In this document: positions 6,688 through 14,442 of the stretch, one piece after another
Numbering within the stretch: position 1 is the stretch's first letter
Layout of the letters: every line of letters starts with the position of its first letter
Source of the DNA: VRUE01 sp963717375
GTDB lineage: Bacteria > Actinomycetota > Thermoleophilia > Solirubrobacterales > 70-9
Assembly: GCA_963717375.1 (NCBI GenBank)
Contig: OY970329.1
Location: forward strand, 1,240,001 to 1,304,000
Reading direction: 5' to 3'
Length of the DNA stretch: 64,000 bases
Notes under the pieces: model-generated
Database searches by the model: none
Seen by the model: the letters and a program-made list of their open reading frames with translations, nothing else
What the model was told of the DNA's origin: nothing
Program-made: the position numbers and the translations under genes

Positions 6688-9234
6688 GTGCCTCGTCCCC
6701 GGCTCTCAATTGGATCTGCCCTGCTCGCGATGCTTCTAGCCGCGCCCGCGATGGCGCACGGGGCAGGCGCTGAGCAAGACGTCTCCTTCGCTGCCGCTCC
6801 CGCCACGCCAGCGGCCAGCTTCTCCTCCAGCCGCGTAATCGTCGAGTGGGCGCCACGAACCGACGGCACCGAGCGCAGCGACGCCCGCGAGAGCGCCGAG
6901 GTCGAATCGGTGCGGATGCTCGGCGACGCCGAGTTCCAGCTCGTGCGTGTCGCGCCGGGGCAGAGCATGGATGAGGCACTGGCCTCTCTGCACGGCGACT
7001 CCGCCGTGCTCGTCGCCGAACGCGACAGCTACAGCGCGCCCAACTCGATCCCCAATGACGCGCGGTTCGGCGAGCTCTGGGGCCTGCACAACCTTGGCGG
7101 GGCCGGGATCGACGGCTTCAGCGGCGCCGTCGCAGGGGCCGACATCGACGCCCCCGCCGCCTGGGACCGGACGGTGGGGTCGCCATCGGTCGTGATCGCC
7201 GACATCGACACCGGCTACCGCTTCGACTCGCCAGACCTCGGCCCCGTCGCCTGGACGAATCCGGGTGAGACAGCCAACGGGCTCGACGACGACGGCAACG
7301 GGATCGTCGACGACCTCCACGGCGCCGATTTCGTCGGGCCAAACGCCGACGCCTCCTCGTTGCCGGTCGACGGCGACCCGACCGACGACAACCTCATCTC
7401 CGGCGGTCACGGCGTGCATACGGCGGGAACGATGGGGGCCAAGGGGAGCGACGGGGTTGGCATCACGGGCGTCGCCCAGAACGTGCGCATCATGCCGCTG
7501 CGGGTCTGCGCGAACTCGGCGGCGAACAAAAACGAAGTCCGCTGTCCCACCTCGTCGCAGATCGCCGCGATCAACTACGCCGGCAACAAGGGAGCGCGAG
7601 CCGCAAACATGTCGCTGGGTGGCACGACCTTCAACCAGGCCCTGGTCAACGCGCTTGCGGCCAACCCTCAGACGCTCTTCGTCATCTCGGCCGGCAACGA
7701 CAGCGACGACAACGAGCTCGTCCACCACTATCCCTGCGACTACACGCCGCAGACGCAAGCCTCCCCGCCGGTCGTGGGAGCGGTCGACAACATCGTCTGC
7801 GTCGCGGCCACGAACCAAGCCGACGGCCTCGCCGGCTTCTCCGATTGGGGCGCCACATCGGTCGATCTCGGCGCGCCGGGAACCGAGACCCTCAGCACCT
7901 TCCCGGTAACCCAGGACAAGTTCAGCGACGGTTTCGAGACGAACAACTTCGCCACCGTCTGGTCGAACTCGGGAAGCGAGAGCTTCGGCCGGGCGAGCGC
8001 CGGAGACGGGCCGCTGACCTCGTTCGGGATGAACGACTCGCCGGGACAGGCTCCGGCCGCCAACTCGAGCCACGTGGTGACCTCTACGGGCGTTTCGGTG
8101 CCCGCCGGGACCGGCGCCTGCACGCTGAGCGGGCGGCGCTATCGGTCCGGCGGATCGGGCGGCACCTTCTTCTACGAAGTCCTCAGCGACGGCAGCCAAG
8201 CCTTCCGCAACTCGACGTCGACGACGACGAGCGGCTCAACCTTGGAAGCCTTCCACACGGAATTGATCACGGGCCTGGGCGGCCACTCGGTGAGCGTGCG
8301 CTTCAGCTTCACCGCCGGCCCCACGCCAACCGCCTCCGACGGAATCTGGCTCGACGACGTCAAGCTGACTTGCAACGCGCCGCTGTCGACCCCGCCCGGA
8401 TACGAATTCCTCCAGGGCACCTCGATGGCGGCGCCACACGTCACCGGCGCCGCCGGACTGCTCTTCTCGCGGATTCCCTCGGCAACCGTGAGCGAAGTGC
8501 GCGAAGCCCTGCTGGACGGCGTCGATCCGGTCGCCTCGCTGGCCGGGAAAACGGTGACCGGGGGGCGCCTGAACGTCTCGACGGCGATGAGCGTCCTCGA
8601 AAAAGACACAACAGCCCCCGCCGCACCCCATCTCACCAGCACCGTTCCCAACTCGCCGGCAGACGAGAACCACCCGAAGGTCGTCGGGACAGCGGAGGCG
8701 GGCTCGACGATCCGCATCTATAAAGGCACGACGTGCAGCGGGGCGCCGGTGGCGACCGGCGCCGCCGCGGAACTCAGCTCCCCGGGAATTGCCGTAACCG
8801 TGCCAGACAACTCGAGCACCCAGCTGACGGCCACGGCAACGGATGCCGCCCTCAACGCTTCGCCCTGTTCGACCCCGATCGAATACACCGAGAAATCGGC
8901 GACGGTCATCGTCGAACATCTGCCGCCGGGAATAGTGGAACAAACGGAAGCGGCGATCAGAAACGCGAGCCCGGCGGCGGCGATCTCACCGCTGGCCCTG
9001 TCAGCGTGCACCGTGCCGAAACTCGCCGGCAAGACGCTCGGCCAGGCGACTGCGGCGCTGGTCGCAGCCCACTGCACGCTCGGCGCCGTGACGAAGCCAA
9101 AAGCGCGGAAAGGCCACAAGCTGGGGCCACTGATCGTCAAGTCCTCGACCCCTGCCGCGGGCTCCCACTCCACCAGCGGCAAGGTCGATCTCACGCTGGC
9201 TCCGAAGCCGAAGCCGAAGAAGCCCCATCACTAG
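6688..9234 (+). CDS. Secreted subtilisin-like S8 protease with PASTA tail
   Basis: Predicted extracellular serine protease of about 848 residues. GTG 6688 gives MPRPRLSIGSALLAMLLAAP, a clear signal peptide; the frame runs up to 6553 without sense. A pro-region with VERDSYSAPN-like I9 features leads into the S8 domain. Catalytic residues are Asp in ADIDTGYRF (about 171), His in GGHGVHTAGTMG (about 240) and Ser in GTSMAAPHVTG (about 578). Between the oxyanion strand and the Ser motif sits a domain of about 150 residues (410-567) ending WLDDVKLTCN, like a jelly-roll binding module. An Ig-like repeat and a PASTA-type module (CTVPKLAGKTLGQA) follow, then a basic PKPKPKKP tail, suggesting cell-wall contact. 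Confidence 0.9.
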   Translation: MPRPRLSIGSALLAMLLAAPAMAHGAGAEQDVSFAAAPATPAASFSSSRVIVEWAPRTDGTERSDARESAEVESVRMLGDAEFQLVRVAPGQSMDEALASLHGDSAVLVAERDSYSAPNSIPNDARFGELWGLHNLGGAGIDGFSGAVAGADIDAPAAWDRTVGSPSVVIADIDTGYRFDSPDLGPVAWTNPGETANGLDDDGNGIVDDLHGADFVGPNADASSLPVDGDPTDDNLISGGHGVHTAGTMGAKGSDGVGITGVAQNVRIMPLRVCANSAANKNEVRCPTSSQIAAINYAGNKGARAANMSLGGTTFNQALVNALAANPQTLFVISAGNDSDDNELVHHYPCDYTPQTQASPPVVGAVDNIVCVAATNQADGLAGFSDWGATSVDLGAPGTETLSTFPVTQDKFSDGFETNNFATVWSNSGSESFGRASAGDGPLTSFGMNDSPGQAPAANSSHVVTSTGVSVPAGTGACTLSGRRYRSGGSGGTFFYEVLSDGSQAFRNSTSTTTSGSTLEAFHTELITGLGGHSVSVRFSFTAGPTPTASDGIWLDDVKLTCNAPLSTPPGYEFLQGTSMAAPHVTGAAGLLFSRIPSATVSEVREALLDGVDPVASLAGKTVTGGRLNVSTAMSVLEKDTTAPAAPHLTSTVPNSPADENHPKVVGTAEAGSTIRIYKGTTCSGAPVATGAAAELSSPGIAVTVPDNSSTQLTATATDAALNASPCSTPIEYTEKSATVIVEHLPPGIVEQTEAAIRNASPAAAISPLALSACTVPKLAGKTLGQATAALVAAHCTLGAVTKPKARKGHKLGPLIVKSSTPAAGSHSTSGKVDLTLAPKPKPKKPHH

Positions 9235-9246
9235 CATCGCTCGGCG

Positions 9247-10128
9247 ATGCTGCTGCTAACAGGGGCGACAGGAAGCGTTGGATCGCGGCTGCTGCCGCTG
9301 CTGCTCGAGAGCGGCGAGGACGTGCGCTGCCTGGTCCGCGAGCCGCGCCGGCTGGGCGCGCGGCGGGTTGACGTGCAGATCGCGCTCGGCGACCTCGGCG
9401 AGATGTCGGACCCCTACCTGGTGCGGCAGGCGCTGCGCGGCGTCGACACCGTGATCCACCTGGCGGCGACGATCCGCGATCAGCCGCCGCGGCGGATCGA
9501 GGAGCTGAACGGCCTCGCCACGGTTCGGCTGCTGCGCGCGGCCGAGCGCAGCGGCGTCAAGCGCTTCGTCTTCTTCAGCGCCCTCAACGCCTCGGTGGCG
9601 CAGCGCACCCGCTTCTTCCGTGCCAAGTGGCTGGCGGAGCAGGCGGTCGATTCCTCGCCGCTGCAGACGACGATCTTCGCTCCCTCGATCGTCTACGACC
9701 ATTCCGATCCCTGGATCACCCTGTTGCGCCGCTTCTCCTTCCTGCCGGTGCTGCCAGTCTCGGGCGACGGGCGGGCTCGCTTCGAGCCGATCTGGGCCCA
9801 GGACGCCGCCCGCTGCGTCGTCGCGGCGCTGAGGCAGGGCGAGCGGGAACGCTATGAGCTGGCCGGGCCCGAGGTCCTCAGCTACGACGAGATGTCAGAT
9901 CTGGTCAGCCGCATCGCCGGCCGCCCGCGGCCACTCGTCCACATGCCGCTGTCGCTGGTCCGCGCTGGCCTGATCGCGACCCGCTCCCTTTTCGGCGAGG
10001 CCGTGTTTGCAACCTGGGAGGAGGCGGAGCTGATGGAGGTTCCGATGGTCAGCGAGCGCGGCACGGCCGACGCCGAGGCGCTTGGAGTCGAGCCAAGGAG
10101 GATGATCGATGTCCTGGAGGAGTCTTAG
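9247..10128 (+). CDS. Atypical SDR, NAD(P)-binding, NmrA/NDUFA9-like
   Basis: A 293-residue protein with a Rossmann glycine motif LLLTGATGSVGSRLL at the very N-terminus, DTVIHLAA after strand 4, and KRFVFFSALNAS. Where extended SDRs have YxxxK, this one has FFRAKW, so the catalytic Tyr is replaced by Phe. This is common in the NDUFA9-like atypical SDR group, whose members often bind nucleotide without classical oxidoreduction. It starts 12 bp after the protease gene and its last 20 bases overlap the start of the next gene, so the two are coupled. Confidence 0.85.
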   Translation: MLLLTGATGSVGSRLLPLLLESGEDVRCLVREPRRLGARRVDVQIALGDLGEMSDPYLVRQALRGVDTVIHLAATIRDQPPRRIEELNGLATVRLLRAAERSGVKRFVFFSALNASVAQRTRFFRAKWLAEQAVDSSPLQTTIFAPSIVYDHSDPWITLLRRFSFLPVLPVSGDGRARFEPIWAQDAARCVVAALRQGERERYELAGPEVLSYDEMSDLVSRIAGRPRPLVHMPLSLVRAGLIATRSLFGEAVFATWEEAELMEVPMVSERGTADAEALGVEPRRMIDVLEES

Positions 10129-11206
10129 GCGCGCGGCGGTGCTGGCGCTTGCCGTCAGCGCAATCGCAGGGGCCGGGCAGGCCTCGGCGCTGACGCTGGT
10201 CCCGCCCAAGCCCGACGTCCTCTTTGGCATCAGCGACAAGGGGTCGACGCAGGGGTTCAACGAATTCACCGAACAGATGCTCAAGCACCCGGCGTTGCTG
10301 GAGACCTTCCACCCCTGGGGCAACAGCCTCAACCAGGCCTACGAACGCTGGCGCGAAACCTCGACCCGCCCGGTCCTGGCGATCTCGACCCAGGATGACC
10401 AGAACCTGACCGAGCTGATCACGCCGGAGCAGATCGCGCTCGGCGCCGGCGACGACTACCTGCTCCGGATCAACGACTTCTTCGCCAAACACGCCCTGCC
10501 CGCCTACATCAGGCCCCTGGGTGAGCCCAACCGCTGCCTCAATGCCTGGTCGGCGGTCAACTGCGACGGCAGCCAGAAGGGTGGTGAACACACGACCTAC
10601 TGGTACAAGCAGGCCTTCCGCCGCATCGTCGCGATCGTGCGCGGTGGCCAGACCCTGGAAGGGATCAACGCCACCCTGGCCGAAATCGCCCTGCCGCCAC
10701 TGAACCGGACCAAAGGCCCGAACCCGACCGAACTGCCGGCGGCCCCGGTGAGCATCATCTGGAGCCCGCTGCCGGGCGGTTCGCCTCGGGTGAAAGGCAA
10801 CTTCCCGGGCAACTACTGGCCGGGAAGCCGCTGGGTCGATTGGGCCGGGACCGACTTCTACTCCGAATATCCGGTCTGGAAAGACCTCGAACGCTTTTAC
10901 ACCGGCGTGCAGTGGAAGAGCAAGCCGATGGCGCTCACCGAGTGGGCCGTCTCGGGCAAAGACGAACCGCGCTTTGTCAAAGAACTGATCACCTGGACCG
11001 TCAAACACCCCCGCGTGCGCATGCTCGTCTACTACCTGGGCTTTGGCCCCGGCGCCAACCCCTACGACCTCAGCCTTTACCCGCGCACGACGAACACCCT
11101 GCGCCTGAAGATCCGCCGCCCGAGCTTCCTCGAGTACGCCGAATACAACGCCGGCCTGCTGCCACCACTGCCCCCACCACCACCGAAAACCGCCAAGGCT
11201 CCCTAA
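10109..11206 (+). CDS. Secreted GH26-like glycoside hydrolase
   Basis: 365 residues with an N-terminal signal peptide (SLRRAAVLALAVSAIAGAGQASA). The fold looks like a clan-A TIM barrel: FHPWGNSL, IRPLGEPNRC (likely acid/base Glu), SIIWSPLPGG, WVDWAGTDFYSEYP, and KPMALTEWAVSG (likely nucleophile Glu). The pattern is closest to GH26 beta-mannanase-type enzymes. Substrate specificity cannot be judged. A Pro-rich C-terminus ends the protein. It overlaps the SDR gene by 20 nt. Confidence 0.75.
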   Translation: MSWRSLRRAAVLALAVSAIAGAGQASALTLVPPKPDVLFGISDKGSTQGFNEFTEQMLKHPALLETFHPWGNSLNQAYERWRETSTRPVLAISTQDDQNLTELITPEQIALGAGDDYLLRINDFFAKHALPAYIRPLGEPNRCLNAWSAVNCDGSQKGGEHTTYWYKQAFRRIVAIVRGGQTLEGINATLAEIALPPLNRTKGPNPTELPAAPVSIIWSPLPGGSPRVKGNFPGNYWPGSRWVDWAGTDFYSEYPVWKDLERFYTGVQWKSKPMALTEWAVSGKDEPRFVKELITWTVKHPRVRMLVYYLGFGPGANPYDLSLYPRTTNTLRLKIRRPSFLEYAEYNAGLLPPLPPPPPKTAKAP

Positions 11207-11208
11207 TG

Positions 11209-11238
11209 CGAGAGGCCCGGCGGTTGCCGGGCCTCTCG
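11209..11238. terminator. Strong hairpin between hydrolase and groEL
   Basis: Perfect 12-bp GC-rich stem (11209-11220 with 11227-11238) with a 6-nt loop, located between the stops of two convergent genes, so it can terminate both transcripts. Confidence 0.8.
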
Positions 11239-11284
11239 GAAAGACACTCGCCTGTCGAGGCGAGGATACGCCTGAGCGGCGTGG

Positions 11285-12925
11285 CTACATCATGCCGCCC
11301 ATGTCCGGCATACCACCGGGCATTCCGCCACCGCCGGCGCCGTCCTTCTCGGGCGGCTCGGCGATGATCGCCTCGGTCACGAGGATGTTCTTTGCGATCG
11401 AGGCGGCGTTCTCGAGCGCCGACCGGGTGACCTTGGTCGGGTCGATCACGCCGGCGGCGATCAGGTCGCCGTACTCACCGGTGGCCGCGTTGAGGCCTTC
11501 GCCGGCCTTCAACTCGCGGACCTTGTTGACCACGACCGAGCCCTCCTCGCCGGAGTTCTCGGCGATCTGGCGGACTGGCTCCTCGAGCGCCCGGTGGACG
11601 ATCCGTGCTCCGGTCGCCTCATCGGGGTCGGAGAGCTTGTCCGGGTCGAGATCGGCCTGGGCGTTGAGCAGGGCAACGCCACCACCCGGCACGACGCCCT
11701 CCTCGAGCGCAGCGCGGGTCGCCTGCAGCGCGTCCTCGACGCGGTGCTTCTTCTCCTTCATCTCGGTCTCGGTGGCAGCGCCGACCTTGACCACGGCGAC
11801 ACCGCCAGCCAGCTTGGCGAGACGCTCCTGGAGCTTCTCGCGATCGAAATCGGAGTCGGTGTTCTCGACCTCGTTTTTGATCTGCTTGATCCGGCCCTTG
11901 ATGTCGTCGGCCTCGCCGGCGCCATCAATGATCGTCGTCGTGTCCTTGGAGATGACGACGCGACGGGCTTTACCGAGCTGGGTGATCTGGGTGTTCTCGA
12001 GTTTGAGACCCATCTCCTCAGTGATCACCTCGCCACCGGTGAGGATCGCGATGTCCTCGAGCATCCGCTTGCGGCGATCGCCGAAGCCGGGTGCCTTGAC
12101 CGCGACGCCGGTGAAGGTGCCGCGGAGCTTGTTGACGACGAGCGTCGCGAGGCACTCACCCTCGACGTCCTCGGCGACGATCATCAGCGGCTTACCACCC
12201 TGCATCACCTGCTCGAGCACCGGCAGGATGTCCCGCACGGAGCCGATTTTCTGGTTGGCGATGAGGATGTAGGGGTCCTCCAGCACCGCCTCCATGCGGT
12301 CCTGGTCGGTGACCATGTACGGCGAGATGTAGCCCTTGTCGAACTGCATCCCCTCGGTGAACTCCAGCTCCATGCCGAAGGTCTGGCCTTCCTCGACGTT
12401 GACCACGCCGTCCTTGCCGACCTTCTCGATCGCGTCGGCAATCACGTTGCCGATCTCGTCGTCACCGGCGGAGATGGCGGCGACGCGGGCGATCTGCTCC
12501 TTGCCCGCGACCTCCTTGGACTGCTTCTCGCGCAGGGTCTCGACAACATCCTCGACCGCGGACTCGATGCCGCGGCGCAGGGCCAGCGGATTAGCGCCGG
12601 CGGCGACGTTCTTGAGGCCCTGACGAACGATGATCTGGGCCAGCAGCGTCGCCGTCGTCGTACCGTCACCGGCGACGTCGTTGGTCGCCGTGGCGACCTC
12701 GCGGACGAGCTGCGCGCCCTGGTTCTCGAAGACGTCCTCGACCTCGACCTCGCGGGCGATGGTGACGCCGTCATTGGTGATCGTCGGCGCGCCGAACTTC
12801 TTGTCGAGCACGACGTAACGACCCTTCGGGCCGAGGGTGACCTTGACCGCGTCGGCGACTGCATCGACGCCGGCCTGCAGGGCCCCCCGTGCTTCCTCGC
12901 TGAACTTCAGCTCCTTATGAGCCAT
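11285..12925 (-). CDS. groEL: Chaperonin GroEL (Hsp60)
   Basis: 546-residue ATP-dependent folding chaperonin forming double heptameric rings with GroES. It has the full family pattern: LGPKGRYVVLDKK, the ATP-site VAGDGTTTATLLAQ, the apical-domain EGMQFDKGYISPYM, VVPGGGVALL, and a C-terminal Gly-Met tail (GGGGMPGGMPDMGGMM), which in actinobacteria marks the general folding copy rather than a His-tailed GroEL1. It lies 47 bp downstream of groES in one operon. Only one groEL is in the window. Confidence 0.98.
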   Translation of the reverse strand: MAHKELKFSEEARGALQAGVDAVADAVKVTLGPKGRYVVLDKKFGAPTITNDGVTIAREVEVEDVFENQGAQLVREVATATNDVAGDGTTTATLLAQIIVRQGLKNVAAGANPLALRRGIESAVEDVVETLREKQSKEVAGKEQIARVAAISAGDDEIGNVIADAIEKVGKDGVVNVEEGQTFGMELEFTEGMQFDKGYISPYMVTDQDRMEAVLEDPYILIANQKIGSVRDILPVLEQVMQGGKPLMIVAEDVEGECLATLVVNKLRGTFTGVAVKAPGFGDRRKRMLEDIAILTGGEVITEEMGLKLENTQITQLGKARRVVISKDTTTIIDGAGEADDIKGRIKQIKNEVENTDSDFDREKLQERLAKLAGGVAVVKVGAATETEMKEKKHRVEDALQATRAALEEGVVPGGGVALLNAQADLDPDKLSDPDEATGARIVHRALEEPVRQIAENSGEEGSVVVNKVRELKAGEGLNAATGEYGDLIAAGVIDPTKVTRSALENAASIAKNILVTEAIIAEPPEKDGAGGGGMPGGMPDMGGMM

Positions 12926-12972
12926 CTGTTTTCAGTCCTCCTTGGTTCATCTAAGTCCTGGTTGGCGAACGG

Positions 12973-13260
12973 TCAGCCGAGCTTGGCGAGGACATCTGAC
13001 TCGCGCAAAACGAGCAGCTCCTCATCCTCGACGGTGACCTCGGTGCCGCCGTACTTGGAGTAGAGGACCTCGTCGCCCTCGCTCACGTCGAGCGGGCGGC
13101 GGCTGCCGTCCTCGTTGATCGCACCGTCACCGACGGCGACGACCTTGCCCTTTTGGGGCTTCTCCTTAGCGGTGTCGGGAAGGACGATGCCGCTGGCAGT
13201 CGTCTCCTCCTCCTCGATCGGCTTCACGATCAGCCGGTCCCCGAGGGGCTTCAGCTTCAT
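12973..13260 (-). CDS. groES: Co-chaperonin GroES (Hsp10)
   Basis: 95-residue lid of the GroEL chamber: MKLKPLGDRLIVKPIEEEE, a mobile loop with TASGIVLPDTAKEKPQKG, and the end motif YSKYGGTEVTVEDEELLVLRESDVLA. It is the first gene of the groES-groEL operon. GGAGG lies 7 nt before the ATG, and a CIRCE element is located about 50 bp upstream. Confidence 0.98.
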   Translation of the reverse strand: MKLKPLGDRLIVKPIEEEETTASGIVLPDTAKEKPQKGKVVAVGDGAINEDGSRRPLDVSEGDEVLYSKYGGTEVTVEDEELLVLRESDVLAKLG

Positions 13261-13310
13261 CCGTATACCTCCATTTATGGGTCAGGGGTGGGTCAGAAGT
13301 TCGAGACTGG

Positions 13311-13337
13311 TTGGCACTCTGCGGGTGAGAGTGCCAG
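13311..13337. promoter_or_regulatory. CIRCE operator (HrcA site) of groESL
   Basis: TTGGCACTC, nine spacer bases, GAGTGCCAG. This matches the CIRCE consensus TTAGCACTC-N9-GAGTGCTAA at 15 of 18 arm positions and sits 51 bp upstream of the groES start. Heat-shock control of groESL by HrcA is implied; hrcA itself is not in the window. Confidence 0.9.
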
Positions 13338-13374
13338 CGCTGAAAGATAGCGGGGCAGCCGACTCGGCGGAAAC

Positions 13375-13848
13375 TCAGCCGCTGGCGAGCAAGCGGCAGC
13401 CCAGGAGTTGGGCGATTCCCTCGCCGCCGCGTGCCATTACCCAGTCGTGGTTCCACTCGAAGACCGGGCGCGCCACTGGCGCCAAGAGGTTCATCCAGGC
13501 CTTGCTGGTCGCCACGTTCCACTCGTAGAGCACGGCGGTAACGCCGTCCTGCTCATAGAAGCGCCAGCGGCCGACCCCGCTCAGCTCGCCGACGGCGTCG
13601 GCCTCAAGCAGGCGCAAGTGCTCGATTCGGGTCGTGGTCACCTCGAACTCGACCCGATAGGGCAGCAAGCTCTTCCAGACCAGCCGCGAGACCGTGCCGA
13701 TGCCGTTCGACTGCCCATCCCGCACGGCCTCGGCCTCCTCGACGCCGCGCCACCACTGCGGCCAGCGCTCTTGGTCGTAGACCGCCTCCCAGACCGGCTC
13801 GCAAGGGGACTCCAGCAGCCAGGTGGTGAGGAATGCGTAGTCGGCCAT
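13375..13848 (-). CDS. SRPBCC/polyketide-cyclase-like protein
   Basis: 157-residue soluble protein with the START-like helix-grip pattern: FLTTWLLESPCEPVWEAVYDQERWPQWWRGV at the N-terminus, a central strand region YRVEFEVTTTRI, and a long C-terminal helix around FEWNHDWVMARGGEGIAQLL. Such proteins bind hydrophobic ligands or act as cyclases; nothing here names the ligand. It sits upstream of the groESL control region but is transcribed toward it, and it lies 32 bp after the ASCH gene. Confidence 0.8.
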   Translation of the reverse strand: MADYAFLTTWLLESPCEPVWEAVYDQERWPQWWRGVEEAEAVRDGQSNGIGTVSRLVWKSLLPYRVEFEVTTTRIEHLRLLEADAVGELSGVGRWRFYEQDGVTAVLYEWNVATSKAWMNLLAPVARPVFEWNHDWVMARGGEGIAQLLGCRLLASG

Positions 13849-13880
13849 CGGTCTGGATACGGACGCGAGGCTTCCCGCGA

Positions 13881-14285
13881 TCAGTTGTGGTGCGGGGTCT
13901 CTCCGTTGCCGAAGTGGGCGCCGGGCGGCTCGACGATCTGCGAGAAGCGGATCACCGTGACGGATTCGTCCGGGGCCACCGGACGGCCGTAGATCTGTTC
14001 GAGGAACTTGACCTCGTCCTCGAGCCGGCGGAACTCCGGGTTGTCGTGCTCGATGTCACGCGGGGAGAGCTCGGAGACCCGCTTCACCTCGACATCGTCG
14101 ATCACCGCGGTGAAGATCTTCTCCCGCGGAGAATGGCGAAAGCCGACCGTGATCCAGACGACCTGGCCGCGCTCGTACTTGTTGCTCTTGTCGCCAAGCC
14201 GGATCGTCGCGCTCTTGCGACCGCGCTTGAGCTGGTCGACGAAGACCGGCGAGTAGAAGTTGAGAACGTAGATGCCGCCCCTCAT
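13881..14285 (-). CDS. ASCH domain protein
   Basis: 134-residue protein. The N-terminal LNFYSPVFVDQLKRGRKSATIRLGDKSNKYERGQVVWITVG and the later KIFTAVIDDVEVKRVSEL match the PUA-like ASCH fold, which includes RNA-binding and nucleoside-hydrolysing members. The C-terminus (VTVIRFSQIVEP, then a His-rich end) is typical of small actinobacterial ASCH proteins. It is the first gene of a likely pair with the SRPBCC gene. Confidence 0.85.
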   Translation of the reverse strand: MRGGIYVLNFYSPVFVDQLKRGRKSATIRLGDKSNKYERGQVVWITVGFRHSPREKIFTAVIDDVEVKRVSELSPRDIEHDNPEFRRLEDEVKFLEQIYGRPVAPDESVTVIRFSQIVEPPGAHFGNGETPHHN

Positions 14286-14442
14286 GCGAAGCGAGCGTAT
14301 CTGACCGGGCCGAGGGCGGTCTCGTCCTCAGCGTGATCCTGGCCCCCGGATCGGGTCCTAGAACCGGACAAACGGCTTACTCAATTTTGAACGTCCGGCT
14401 TCCAGAGGTGTAGATCGGCGGAAAACGGTCGATGGGGGATCT

